Under the pieces are notes generated by a model that had not been told where the DNA came from, ran no database searches, and saw nothing but the letters and a program-made list of their open reading frames with translations. DNA of 64,000 nt from assembly GCF_032884065.1 (NCBI RefSeq), contig NC_088866.1:51158068-51222067 (forward strand), in the 5' to 3' direction. Positions 12,560 through 22,953 of this stretch are shown in pieces. The position numbers were made by a program, and so were the translations under genes. The stretch comes from Artemia franciscana (taxonomy: Eukaryota; Arthropoda; Branchiopoda; Anostraca; Artemiidae). The stretch's first letter is position 1. Every line of letters starts with the position of its first letter.

Positions 12560-13215
12560 TTGGGCTTTCTTTCAATGTTGAAAAAACTGCTGTTGTAGCT
12601 TTCAATTTTAAAGAGACGAATGGCCCTATTTTTTTAATCTTTAGCTAATGTTAAAGTCCCCCTTTCTCAAAAATTAGTTTACCTTGGAATGCCTATTGGA
12701 AAAAATATGAAAGAAACTGTGAAATTATCCCTTGAAAATTTGAAGAAAAAACTGAGAATTGCTTATGCTTCAATTGTATCTAATATTAAACACATTGATA
12801 AATTAAATCTTGCGAAAATTTATAATAGCCTAGTTGTACCTCAGCTCCTTTCTCTTTGTCCGGTTCGGCAGTTTTTTAGTGAACCTCAGAAACTATCTGT
12901 TCGTAGAGTATATTTTCGTTATTCTAAATTCCTTCTCAATTACCCTCCTTGGACTAGAAATAGTTACTTAATGAACAAATTCCGCCTAGTTTCTCCTACA
13001 TCTATTATTGATAAAAGGATTCATGATTTTCGTTCTTCTATGTCGATAGTGTCTCACCCATGGTCAGCATTACTTATTTAATTGTTTGTTTGTGTTGATT
13101 CGTATTTATTTGTAGCTTTTTTTTATTTTTTCTTTTCTTATTACTCCATCTTAAGGGCGTTCCGCCCTCTTTTTTTGTAGATGGGTTTTAAATAAATTGA
13201 TTGATTGATTGATAT
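12560..13215 (+). pseudogene. LINE reverse transcriptase C-terminal part and 3' end
   Basis: The plus strand encodes the end of a non-LTR reverse transcriptase. It has a 'LVYLGMPIGKNM' block at about 12675-12710, the usual 'YLG..I' thumb start, in a frame that opens at 12689. This is followed by ENLKKKLRIAY, KLNLAKIYNSLVVPQLL and the C-terminal NKFRLVSP block, with a stop at 13079-13081. Upstream (12560-12690) the 'VEKTAVVAFN' segment is in the same protein context but shifted in frame, so the copy is dead and 5'-truncated. After the stop comes a T-rich 3'UTR and a GATTGATTGATTGATA tail at 13197-13215. That tail type is shared with the fragment at 150-832, suggesting related LINE lineages. 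Confidence 0.78.
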
Positions 13216-13224
13216 TTCTTTCCG

Positions 13225-13620
13225 GTGTATTGATGGTAGGACCAATTTGGTTCCAGTGGTAAGATATGTAGGGGACTTGTAAGTAATAATCGGCTGTTAG
13301 GCTACAATCATATTCAGCAATGAGGTGTTTGCATCTTGTGCTAGGTGCAATAAGGGGTTTGCATCTTTTGCGAGTTGGTGTACCTAGTATTTATTTTAAG
13401 ATCCTTACAGATTAACAACTTTAGTGTTTAATCAAAGAGAGGAAACGCTACCAAAGTATTTCTCTCGCAATACTTTACTTGGAGAAGCCGAAAAAAGGTT
13501 GCTGCAACACCTCAGGTTGCCCATGCAACGTAGATCTAGTTTAAATCTGACTTTTCTAACTGTAAACGGAAACAGATTCTCGAAAATGGAAACTTTAAAT
13601 CCAGCTTCTTTATAGTTGCT
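13225..13620 (+). repeat. Dispersed repeat family B, copy 2
   Basis: Same landmarks as copy 1, extended rightward. There is a doubled 'gcaataaggggtttgcatctttt' section, then agatccttacagattaaca, then gttgcccatgcaacgtagatct near 13515-13540. The last part contains a short palindrome (gttgc/gcaac). It matches 16215-16620 on the opposite strand. Confidence 0.75.
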
Positions 13621-13736
13621 GCCAACCTCAAAATTAAAGAATGATTATAAATGTTAGATTATTTATTTGAAACTTTGCACTCCTAGCATTTCTGCACCCG
13701 GGACTCTCTCCCCCCTAAAACCACCTCTATTATTAC

Positions 13737-14054
13737 CTTCAATAGTTACCCAATCCGATGGGATTTCTCCTGTCAACGGTGAATATTTTGAAGAAGGCCC
13801 AAAGGTATCAGCTGCGACAAAATCTTCTGCTAAATCTCCATATTCAATTTGGTTATCAGCAAAGGGTTCTAAGGGATCAGAAATAATATTTGTATCTGCA
13901 CTGATGGTTCTTCTCATCAGCTCGTCATTGCGGGGCTTTTCCACTTCTGTGGTACTCCGAAAGAGCCTGGGAGAGAGTCTCTGTGGTTGTGTTTCCCCTT
14001 TATCACCTGGTTCTGCTTGTAGATAGCTTACTTTCATTCGGTACGTTTTCAAAC
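13737..14054 (-). CDS. Sphk: Sphingosine kinase, exon with the variable insert
   Basis: A 318-nt exon that starts with two bases completing a Gly codon (LIG-LKTYRMKVSYL) and ends in phase 1 after WVTIEG. The acceptor is tcttttag (AG at 14055-14056) and the donor GAAG|GTAATA has its GT at 13735-13736. The first 12 residues match the family block 'LRTYRGRLAYLP'. Residues in the middle are hydrophilic and variable (GDKGETQPQRLS, then an acidic part with DLAEDF), as in most sphingosine kinases. The last part, 'GEIPSDWVTIEG', matches the conserved P..W..VEG motif. The plus-strand open frame over the same bases (13667-14026) is an antisense shadow. An alternative donor (GG|GTAACT after SDW) would end in phase 0 and join directly to the next exon, but it would cut out the conserved VEG motif. 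Confidence 0.9.
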
Positions 14055-14381
14055 CTAAAAGACATTTTAATAATTCATTTTATGATATTATATTATATTT
14101 ATTGACACTTAAAGCATTAATACACCAAGGTTAATTCAAAACAGCGTTAAACGTACAAACACACCCTTAAATCCAAATTGGAGAAACAGATTAAAGAATA
14201 TGGACGCTATGTGCCATGTGCGTATCAACATTCCCTATATCTTTACCCCCACCAAAATTTTAACCCTCAATCCTTTTAATTCCTTACACAGTAAAAAATA
14301 AGAAAATTTGAAAAAAAAACAAAGATTGAAGTAAACCATAATACATCTAAGACAGAGGGAGTAGCTAGACGTTTAGCTCAC

Positions 14382-14502
14382 CAATAAGTCTCAGGACTGC
14401 CCAGATCGTGAACCGACTTTCACCAAGACTTCGAAGACGCTCACTTTCAATGTCAATGTCGGCCAATAGTCCATAGCCAACTGATAAAACGGCATAATAA
14501 GT
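14382..14502 (-). CDS. Sphk: Sphingosine kinase, exon with GLLADIDIESE (C4 block)
   Basis: A 121-nt exon from phase 0 to phase 1, with acceptor ctttttag (AG at 14503-14504) and donor TTATTG|GTGAGC (GT at 14380-14381). It reads TYYAVLSVGYGLLADID, then IESERLRSLGESRFTIWAV, then LRLI. This is the C4 block of sphingosine kinases ('SVLSLAWGFIADVDLESEKYR.LGE.RFTLG'), which helps form the sphingosine-binding site. Its Asp in ADID is a strongly conserved position. The exon joins exactly to 14054-13737 across a 327-bp intron. The upstream visible exon (33688) ends in phase 2, so at least one exon is missing before this one. Confidence 0.92.
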
Positions 14503-14984
14503 CTAAAAAGCAAATAGCATTTTATTCCCGTAAATATTTTGCAGAAAATAGTAAAACAAAAAAGTAACTATGTAGCTTTCTAGCATTTTCTCTTTTAAAA
14601 ATATAATAGAAAAAAATGGTAATAATACAGGCACATCAATACTGACACAAAACTGATTCTATTCACGTTTCTCGAGTTTCGACAAATCCCTAAAATGGAT
14701 TTCAGCTCATTGTTCTAACGCATCGGTAATGCATCCTTTGTTGCTTCATTCACCATAAATTCACACAAGGGAGAGGGGGAGTAGGAGGAAGCCTCACATC
14801 TTGAGAAAAAAATTGCTAGGTCGTCCGAACTTTAAAGCTAAAGACTAAAACAAACATACTTATATCATATCTCTGCAAAAACGAAAAAAGAAAGAGAAAA
14901 TGTTTTTGTTAAAAAATCTGTCTAAGTAAAGAGCGATGTGGGCGCAATGTATTTTTTTTTTGTTTAGATTAGAGCACTTCGTGT

Positions 14985-15460
14985 CGAAGGAGTTGTAAAA
15001 ACTTCGAATAGGGCTCATTCGATTGGAAATTGAAAGGGCTAGTCCCCTTTTTAACAGTTGAAAGTAATTGAAGGGAAACTTACCCTCCTCCCACGCCCAC
15101 CGTTTCTCTGAACACATCCAATCGAAATTTTGAGATATCCATTTTGTTCAGCATAGTTGAAAGATTTTGAGATTATGTCTTCGAGGATGACACCACCCCA
15201 CGGCCCTCAGGGCAAGGGTCGTAAGTTATGCCCTAGGGGCAATTAAGGTTTGTATAGAAAGGGCGATCGTGGAAACTTCGGAGGGGGTTCATTGGATTGA
15301 CAATCAGAAGTCAAAGTGCCCTTTTTTAAGGAGGCATAGGGTTTATCAGCCCTACTCATGTTAATTTTTGCTCGTTTTGCCTTTGACTCGGTTATTTATT
15401 GTAATTTATGTTCGTTTTGAGTTTCATTTATTTATTGATGATTTGTGATAGTTTTACGCC
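14985..15460. repeat. Dispersed repeat family D fragments
   Basis: The 14990-15260 part (ggaaattgaaagggctagt..., gaaattttgagatatccattt, ccctagggg.caa) matches about 38530-38760 in the same orientation with many differences. The part at 15340-15450 (actcatgttaatttttgctcg..., gttcgttttgagtttcattt) is the reverse complement of 49515-49615 and also resembles 38975-39100. These look like pieces of one interspersed element family. Confidence 0.6.
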
Positions 15461-16149
15461 TACAAGATTATTTGACTTTATTTTTGCTCATTCTTGGCTT
15501 GATGGAGGTCTTTACTTTTCTTTGAGAACTTGTTTTGTGGAAAAATTTTAAAGGGGTGCAATTTTTATTCAAATTTGACAGAAACCGAATGACAGAAAAC
15601 AGATGGTGCTACGAAAAATTCGGTGAACAATCACGACTGAAATTTAAAATCTAACTTAGACACTCGTAATTCACACGGATGGAGTTTGTTCTAAAGAGTC
15701 AAAGATCTAGGGTAAAATCTAAGGTACCGGTGAAATAAACATTACATTTACACATAAAACCATGTTATCTGCCGCAAAATTTTGTTTATTTCCAAAAATC
15801 TTATTCAATTTTTCACTAACTCGAACACTTGATACGTTAGCACTAGAAAACTTTTAGTGCTCAATCTATAGTTCAAATTAGGGCCTGAAGAGGTGTTCTA
15901 TCCTATTTGGTGCTTTGTACTGATCATGAACTACTCTATCAACCTTATTGACACCGTGCAGTCAGTCCTTAAGACACAACTGGAGGAGCTTTCGAGGTCC
16001 ATACTAGGCGGAGCTAAGTTAATGAGGTTTACTTGCGTTAATGTCACTCATCAGGACTACGCACAGCAGGGAATTTCTTGCACGAGGAAAGCCATTGCAG
16101 GAAATTCCTAGCTACAAGAGAGCTCTGATCGACGTACTATCACCATGTT

Positions 16150-16620
16150 GACTGAGCTCCCTGCGGAGGTTATTCCAAATGAAGCTTCTCTTAGTTGCTA
16201 AACATTTAAAAATAAAAACTAGATCTACGTTGCATGGGCAACGTGAGGTGTTCCGGCCACCTTATTTCGGCTTCGCCGAGTAAAGTGTTTCGAGACCAAC
16301 ACTTGGATTTTGTTTCCTCGTTTCGATTAAACGCTGAAGCTGTTAATCTGTAAGGATCTTAAATTAAATGCTAGGTACACCATCTCGCAAAAGTTACAAA
16401 CCACTCATTGCAACTAGCAAAAGCTGCAAACCCCTCATCGCTGAAGATGATTGTAGCCTAACAGCCGATTGTTACTTACAAGTCCCCTACATGTCTTACC
16501 CCTGGAACCAAATTAGTCTTACCTACACCGGAAACAAAGTTGCGAAACCCTCATTCCCGAAGATGATTATGAGCTAACAGCCAACTGTTGCTTAAAACTC
16601 CCCTATATGTCTCACAGTTG
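16150..16620 (-). repeat. Dispersed repeat family B, copy 3 (inverted)
   Basis: Reverse complement of 13240-13560, with the same order of landmarks (agatctacgttgcatgggcaac, gttaatctgtaaggatctt, ctaggtacacca, gcaaaagttacaaacc, gaagatgattgtagcctaac). With copy 2 it forms a long interrupted inverted repeat of about 3.4 kb that encloses sphingosine kinase exons 14382-14502 and 13737-14054. Confidence 0.78.
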
Positions 16621-16621
16621 G

Positions 16622-17335
16622 TGTCGGCCTATTTTTGGTTTCAGTGTGTACCTTACTACTGAACTTCTCAGCCCCCTTAAACTTTCAAACTGGTATATCT
16701 CATGAAGGAATTTTTCTACCAAAAAATGGATGATATACACTTTGATCAGCTCATCAAGAGTTATTGACTGCCGTCAAAAAAAAAAAAACATCTGTGTTAG
16801 TTCAAAAGTTGACTTTTTTGCCACAGGCCAAGTTTCTAACGTCATCATTTAGAAAGGAGCAAAGGATAAACACTAATTTCCTTAGCAATGAAAGAACTTT
16901 TAAAGTTTAAGAGGCCCATCTGATATCATTTCCGTATCGGCCTATTTTTGGTTTCAGTGTGTACCTTACTACTGAAGTTGTCAACCCCTTTAAACCTTTA
17001 AATTTTCTAATTTAAAAGAAAATTTTAATTTTCTAAATTAAATTAAAATTTAATTTTTAAACTTTTCAAACTGGCATATCTCGTGAAGTAATTTTTCTAC
17101 CAAAAAATAGATGACATATACTTTGATCAGCCCATCAAGAGCTATTGACTGCCGTCGAAAAAAAAAAAAATCTATCTGTCCCAATTCAAAAGTTGACTTT
17201 TTTGCCGTAGGCCAAGTTTCTAACGTCCGTACTTAGACAAGAGCAAAGGATAAACTCTAATTTCTTTAGCAATGTGAGAACTTTTAAAGTTTAAGAGGCA
17301 CATCTGATACCATTTCTCTACTGCAATCCTTAGGG
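16622..17335. repeat. Tandem duplication of ~310 bp
   Basis: Unit 1 (16624-16925) and unit 2 (16936-17330) begin with the same block (tcggcctatttttggtttca) and continue through tttttctaccaaaaaat, ttgactgccgtc plus an A run, aaaagttgacttttttgcc, caagtttctaacgtc and ttttaaagtttaagaggc. Unit 2 has an extra TTAAATT-rich insert at 17003-17058. The shared start is also part of family B. Confidence 0.85.
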
Positions 17336-17689
17336 TAGAAAACCAAATGATAAACTCAGCTGAAATCACGAACAAAAATGGGTAGAAACACAAGCAAAAA
17401 CCATCCTTTTTGGCCCCTGGCAAGAGTTCTACGAAGCTTTCAAAAATGCCAAGTCACACTCATGAATCCGGCCTAAGGTCCACACTTTCCGCATAAACCG
17501 CAGAGGTTAGACCATTACCACTGTCTAGGAATAAGCTGAAATTGGGGTGCTAGAAAAAACAAAAAACAAAGTGTTACTCTCGCAACACAATAAAAGAGAT
17601 AATTACTGGGACCAGGAGTATACTGTCAGATGACTGTACCGTTCAATCCAATGTACAAAAACAAAAATACATAGGATCTATCCGTTAAC

Positions 17690-18378
17690 GACATCACAGC
17701 AAATTCAGTAGAAAAGGAAACTGATCAATCAGTCCTTCAGGATTGAAATGTTAGTTGCATCAGAGTAAATTCAGTTGAAGAGAAAGCTGGTCAATTAGTC
17801 TTTCAGGATTGAAATGTAAACGGCATCAGATAAGTTGCACCAGAGCAAATCCAGCTGAAGAGGAAACTGACCAACCGGTCCTTCAGGATTGAAATATTAG
17901 TGACCTCAGAGAGAATTCGGTTGAAGAGAAAGCTGTTCAATCAATCTTTCAGGATTGAAATGCTAACGGCATCAGAGAAGTTGCATTAGAGTAAATTCAG
18001 TAGAAGAGGAAACTGACTAACCGGTCCTTCAGGATTGAAATGGTAGTTACATCAGAATAAATTCAGTTGAAGAGAGAACTGATCAATCAGCCTTTCAAGA
18101 TTGAAATGCTAACGGCATCAGAGAAGTTGCATCAGAGCAAATTTAATAGAACGGGAAACTGACCAACCGGTCCTTCAGGATTGAAGTGTTAACTATATCA
18201 TAGCAGTTGCATCAGAGCAATTAGGTAGAAGAGGAAACTGCAATCAGTCCTTCAGGATCAGAGCAAATTCAGTTGAAGGGGAAACTGACTAATCAGTCTT
18301 TCAGGATTGAAATGTTAGCAACATCAGAGCAAATTATTTGAAGAGGAAACTGACCAATCAATCCTTCAGATCAATATC
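17690..18378. repeat. Minisatellite, about 10 units of 60-82 bp
   Basis: The core ccttcaggattgaaatgtta recurs about ten times (near 17735, 17805, 17885, 17955, 18030, 18095, 18172, 18250, 18300 and 18362). It is separated by gcatcagagtaaattcagttgaag and gaaactgaccaacc type segments. Unit length alternates because some units carry an extra 'gcatcagagaagtt' piece. This is a higher-order two-step pattern rather than a simple repeat. No open frame runs through it. Confidence 0.9.
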
Positions 18379-18379
18379 A

Positions 18380-19777
18380 TGGTGATGCTCTCCCCTCTGT
18401 TTGCAGGAATGATTAAGGACATCATAGAAAATCTCTTCTCAGACGAACTTAGTATCAAAATGTGTATGGTACTGAGCTAAAGAGTAACCTTTGCAATAGT
18501 ATCTCAGGCTTTAAAGAACGTATATTACATTATATAGCATAAACATGGGATTAATATACGTTTATAGCATCACTTCTACCAATAACTCACTGCAGCACAA
18601 TCCCTCCAAAACCAACATAGCTGCGTAAGCTCCTTCACACCCCAGTGTATCCAAAGCTTCATTCTGTGCCCCCTCCCAGTTCAAGTTTTTTTTTCAATTT
18701 TTGAAACTTTTTGCACCACTCGATGAAGAAATGTTTTTCGTTTAGCATCAAATGGATAGCCAAAATGTTTATTCTAATAAAACATATTTAACAATCAATT
18801 ATTATTAAATGGCTATATTTATCGTTAAGGATTATTAGTCCTTAACGTTACCTCATCCCTTCAAAGTTGATAGATATTTCTAAGGTTAATAAATGTTATT
18901 AAAAACACTAGCTTTTGTTTTCTTCCAGGTGATATTTCAACAATTTTAATGATATTCATTTAAAACTTCGGAGTTTAATTGCATGAGACCTGAAGCAATA
19001 ACATTTGGTTAATAAATAAAGGTTATTGAAATAATCTTTTACATCACTCTTTTAAGGTAACCTGAAGTGATGAATCTGATAAAAAAAACGTTAAATATAT
19101 CGCTGAATTTTTTTTATCTGAAATTTTATACTTAGTTATTGACACTACCTTTATGACTCTTCAGCCATATTTAATAATAATAATAATGAAAAAACAACAA
19201 GAAACGCCACGAGTTGTGATCCTTGAAAAAGAAACTTTCCTATGGAATTTTTTCATTTCTTAATTAATTCATTCAAAAGTAGTATTATAATTTTAAACAT
19301 AATCAGAACATCATTTTCAACATACTATTTTAAGTTGGCGCTATTTCATTCCGTCATTGATGCATACACTATTTTGGAGGTCTTTCTAATTAGCTTAGGC
19401 TCATCAGCCATTGATAAGGCGGAAAATTCAATAAATTATTGTTTGATAACATCTCTCTTGGCCTGAATGGCGCATATGTTGATATATGTACAAAGCCTAA
19501 AAGATACGCTTCTCTTGTCACTTGGAAGTCTCCCAAAGTCTATAGGGGCTATTTTTGTCTGTTTCATGGCTGACCTTGTAAGAAGAGAAGCCACATGACT
19601 TCCCCCGAGGGATCATCAACTATAATCTGACTTAAAGTACCAAAGACATCAAAACGAAAATATTATCTCCTTAGAACCATTTTAGGTTTATTATTCCCTG
19701 AAAACCACAATTATCCTTTTGATGGCTTCAAAATTATGAAGTTTTTAGTGGACTACCACATTTTCGTCAGTGTTGCC
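18380..19777. other. AT-rich intron sequence; one short minus-strand open fragment
   Basis: Mostly non-coding. On the minus strand near 18690-18568 a short open run reads WEGAQNEALDTLGCEGAY. It then ends within about 20 residues and has no splice sites I trust. A family could not be assigned. Confidence 0.45.
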
Positions 19778-19779
19778 TA

Positions 19780-22700
19780 GGGTGGAGCTTATTTTAAAAA
19801 TTTTGGAAATATTATTTTTTTACCCCCTAAGTTGTTCCATATCACCTGAAAACATTGTAGAAAAAGTTTGAGCCATTTATAATAATGTTTAGGGGTAGCT
19901 CAAGTACCTCAAAGATTAAGAAAAAAAGTAAAAAAGAAGGAAAAAGTAAAAAAGAAGGATTTCGAGCAACTTGTATTTTGCTTAAAAACACATAAACAAA
20001 ATTGTTTAGTTCCTATTTATGGTTGACCGGATAGAGTCTGTTTCCTGCTATCGGGATAAGCTCTGCGGTGTTCATTGACAACTTGCAGCAGAACCAGACA
20101 TAATTTAGCCGGCAATGCAAAATTTCCATCCTTCAGAGATGAACGTGTTCAGACTTGTTTGCTTTTGACCGGTTGCGCTTACTAGAGTCTCGGACACCAA
20201 GACTCAGTCTGGTGTAGTTTTTTGCTCGAGGCGATATTGTATCAGTTCTGTTTTGTTATCAGTGTTGTTTTTTTTACAATAATAAGCTAATTGTGTATTA
20301 ACTTGTCTCAAGACAGTAGATTTCTATAACGTTAATGACTACTGAGCGTTGATTGACGAATTTGAATGTAACTGAGCCTATTCTTTTGTTGGAGAAGCAA
20401 TGAGTTGAACAATTTTTGCTCTTTTTTCTAAAAAAAATTCACCCTACCTAAGTTCATGATTATAAATTCTGTTTTCTGTTTATTTCAGACCCAATTGAGA
20501 CTGAAAATGTTAGCAAATGCAACTAGATCTCGAACGGAGTTATATCTCATTGGTAGCTCTGTGTCTGAATTAAGAGGTAGCAAGCTGCCTTCATTGCGAA
20601 TGGCTCTTGGGTTCTTCCTTCATCTCCACCTTGAACTGAATGAGACCATTAGGCACTCGTCGGCTGCTGCTGTAACCGAACTAGCAAAGTTTTGGCGGAA
20701 AGCTCGAATTCCAATGAGATATCATCAAAACTGTCAAACCAAGCTTGAGCAGGCATTTGAAGAATGGCGTCTTCTCAAGAAGAACAAAGCACGAAAGTCA
20801 TCAACTCAACAGGCGAGAGAGGCGGCCTTCGTATCTAGGCTCGAGGATCTTTTTGACATCGCTCAAGCCGATGCCCTGAACACGATGTCAATACAAGAAG
20901 ACAAAGATTTCTTGTTAGCCCAGCGAGAAAAAGGGAGACGGGGGTCAATGGTTGGCGTAGATGAAACACTAGCTTGCAAGGAGAAAAGGGTGTCTGAGAG
21001 AGAGCAGCAAACACTTAAAAGACGACAGCAAACAGAGAACATACAACAGATAGAGGCTTCCACAGCCGAACTTACCACATCTGGTTCAGAGATCAGCGCA
21101 GCAGAAGACGTTGACAGTGAGGGGGCTGTTGGAGGAAGCAGAACTCAAAAAAGAAAGAGGGGCCGAAAAGCTGTAGTTACACCTGAACTAGCAGCAGCTC
21201 TTGATCGTACTAAAGTATCAGACCGCAAGGCTGTTTTTGTCATAGCAGAAACTGCCAAAAGCTTAGGAATGACTATTGACCAACTAGCTCTAAATAGAGA
21301 TTCAGTTCGCCGACTCAGATCAAAACATCGAATTCACAGTTCTGCAAGCATCAGAGCCAAGTTTCAGAGTGATGTTCCCCTCGTTGTCCACTGGGACGGC
21401 AAACTGATCCCCGACCTCATTGGAAAAGAGAAGGTTGATCGTCTGCCTGTTTTGGTTTCCGGAAAAGAAGTTTTACAGCTACTCACAGTAGCCAAGCTTC
21501 CATCCGGAACAGGCGAGGCTCAGGCTTCTGCTGTCTTCGGAGCTATTGAAGACTGGGGCATACCCGGCAACATCCGAGCCATGTGTTTCGATACTACAAG
21601 CTCACACACTGGCAGGATCTCTGGTGCTTGTGTTCTGTTGGAGCAGAAGCTAGGTAAGGAACTCTTGTCACTGGCTTGTAGACATCATATTATGGAGCTC
21701 GTCATTGGTGCTGCGTTTCGAGTGTGCATGGGATCGACATCTTCTCCTGAGGTTCCACTCTTCAAACGCTTCCAGGACTATTGGAGATTCATAGATACAG
21801 ATAAATATGAAACAGGAATTGCAGCTGATGATGTGGCGCGTCTAGTGGATGACATCAAACAAAGTACCATCGATTTTGCTAACAAGCACCTTGAACAGAG
21901 CCAGCCGAGGGATGATTACAAGGAATTCCTGGAACTTGTGCTCATCTTTCTTGGTGCTACTCCTGCGAGAGGAGTACGATTCATGTCACCCGGAGCGATG
22001 CACCATGCCAGATGGATGAGCAAAGTGATATACAGTTTAAAGATCTGGATGTTCAAGGCTCAGTTTAGACTGACTTTCACAGAAGAAAGAGGTTTGCATG
22101 ACGTGTGTGTGTTTGCAGTACGTGTGTACCTGAAAGCCTGGATCTCTGCACCTTTAGCCTCAGGTGCTCCGTACAGTGACCTACTACTGCTAAAGTCGCT
22201 GCTCGAGTACTCGTCCATCCATTTGGCAATCTCAAAGGCCACATCAAACAAGTTTTCCGGTCACTTGTGGTATTTGTCACCCGAACTCGTTGGCTTGGCT
22301 TTCTTCGACAGTCGCGTCAGTTCGTCGACGAAGAGACTGATGGTGAGTGCCATGCAGAGTGAAGACGACCAGGAACAGGAACATACCAAGCGTATCACCA
22401 TTGATCTTGATTCAGCCAAGAATAAAAACCTGGAACATTTTGTTACAGCAAAGTCAGCAAAACTTTTTCAAATGATGGATCTTCCGGATGGATTTCTCAC
22501 AGTTGATTCAGACTTGTGGGAAGATAGACACGACTACAAGCTAGCGTCAGAAACTGTGAGGTCACTCAAAGTCGTCAATGACCACGCTGAGCGAGGAGTG
22601 GCACTCATTCAAGAGTACAGCGGTTTTATAACCCAAGATGAGTCGCAGCTGCAATTTCTGCTGCAAGTTGTCAATGAACACCGCAGAGTTTATCCCGACA

Positions 22701-22953
22701 GCAGGAAGCAGACTCTGTCAGGTCAACCATAAATAGGAACTAAACAATTTTGTTTATATTTTTTTAAAGCAAAATACAAGTTGATCGAAATCCTTCTTTT
22801 TTTTCTTTTTTCTTAATCTTTGAGGTACTTGAGCTACCCCTAAACATTATTATAAATGGCTCAAACTTTTTCTACAATGTTTTCATGTGATATGGAACAA
22901 CTTAGAGGGGTAAGAAAATAATATTTCCAAAATTTTTAAAATAAGCTCCACCC
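19780..22953 (+). mobile_element. DNA transposon with ~300-bp terminal inverted repeats
   Basis: A 3174-bp element bounded by inverted repeats. The left arm is 19780-20093 (314 bp) and the right arm 22656-22953 (298 bp). The outermost bases are GGGTGGAGCTTATTTT on both ends, and the element is flanked by TA on each side (19778-19779 and 22954-22955), consistent with a TA target duplication. The arms differ at only scattered positions plus a small aaaaagtaaaaaagaagg duplication in the left arm near 19930-19960. Identity of the arms and an unbroken ORF suggest recent activity. The right arm includes the last 25 codons of the transposase ORF, so the left arm carries an inverted copy of that coding end. 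The superfamily is not known to me. Confidence 0.88.
20456..22732 (+). CDS. Transposase-like protein of the long-TIR element
   Basis: An intact frame of 758 codons from the first ATG. The first ATG is doubtful because a clean splice acceptor (ctgtttatttcag, ending at 20488) lies just after it. The mature start may be the ATG at 20507 (MLANATRSRTEL) or an upstream exon. The N-terminal 120 residues are helical and basic. An acidic/Ser-rich linker is followed by a KRKRGRK patch near residue 235, a likely nuclear signal. Candidate catalytic residues are D313 (VVHWDGKLI), D379 (CFDTTSSHTG) and E712 (NDHAERGVAL). A CRHH motif at 408-411 resembles the CxxH of hAT-like RNase H-fold transposases. ORFs of this kind are, as far as I recall, widespread in arthropods and Hydra as uncharacterised proteins. 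Function as transposase is inferred from the TIRs and the acidic triad. Confidence 0.75.
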   Translation: MIINSVFCLFQTQLRLKMLANATRSRTELYLIGSSVSELRGSKLPSLRMALGFFLHLHLELNETIRHSSAAAVTELAKFWRKARIPMRYHQNCQTKLEQAFEEWRLLKKNKARKSSTQQAREAAFVSRLEDLFDIAQADALNTMSIQEDKDFLLAQREKGRRGSMVGVDETLACKEKRVSEREQQTLKRRQQTENIQQIEASTAELTTSGSEISAAEDVDSEGAVGGSRTQKRKRGRKAVVTPELAAALDRTKVSDRKAVFVIAETAKSLGMTIDQLALNRDSVRRLRSKHRIHSSASIRAKFQSDVPLVVHWDGKLIPDLIGKEKVDRLPVLVSGKEVLQLLTVAKLPSGTGEAQASAVFGAIEDWGIPGNIRAMCFDTTSSHTGRISGACVLLEQKLGKELLSLACRHHIMELVIGAAFRVCMGSTSSPEVPLFKRFQDYWRFIDTDKYETGIAADDVARLVDDIKQSTIDFANKHLEQSQPRDDYKEFLELVLIFLGATPARGVRFMSPGAMHHARWMSKVIYSLKIWMFKAQFRLTFTEERGLHDVCVFAVRVYLKAWISAPLASGAPYSDLLLLKSLLEYSSIHLAISKATSNKFSGHLWYLSPELVGLAFFDSRVSSSTKRLMVSAMQSEDDQEQEHTKRITIDLDSAKNKNLEHFVTAKSAKLFQMMDLPDGFLTVDSDLWEDRHDYKLASETVRSLKVVNDHAERGVALIQEYSGFITQDESQLQFLLQVVNEHRRVYPDSRKQTLSGQP

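Noticed and set aside
13667..14026. 119-codon plus-strand open frame
   Set aside because: It is antisense to the sphingosine kinase exon 13737-14054, whose minus-strand peptide matches the family.
17690..18378. CRISPR-like look of regularly spaced repeats
   Set aside because: Eukaryotic context, and the spacers are themselves repeated units. This is a minisatellite.
22060..22280. Two minus-strand frames inside the long-TIR transposon
   Set aside because: Shadows of the 758-codon ORF on the other strand.
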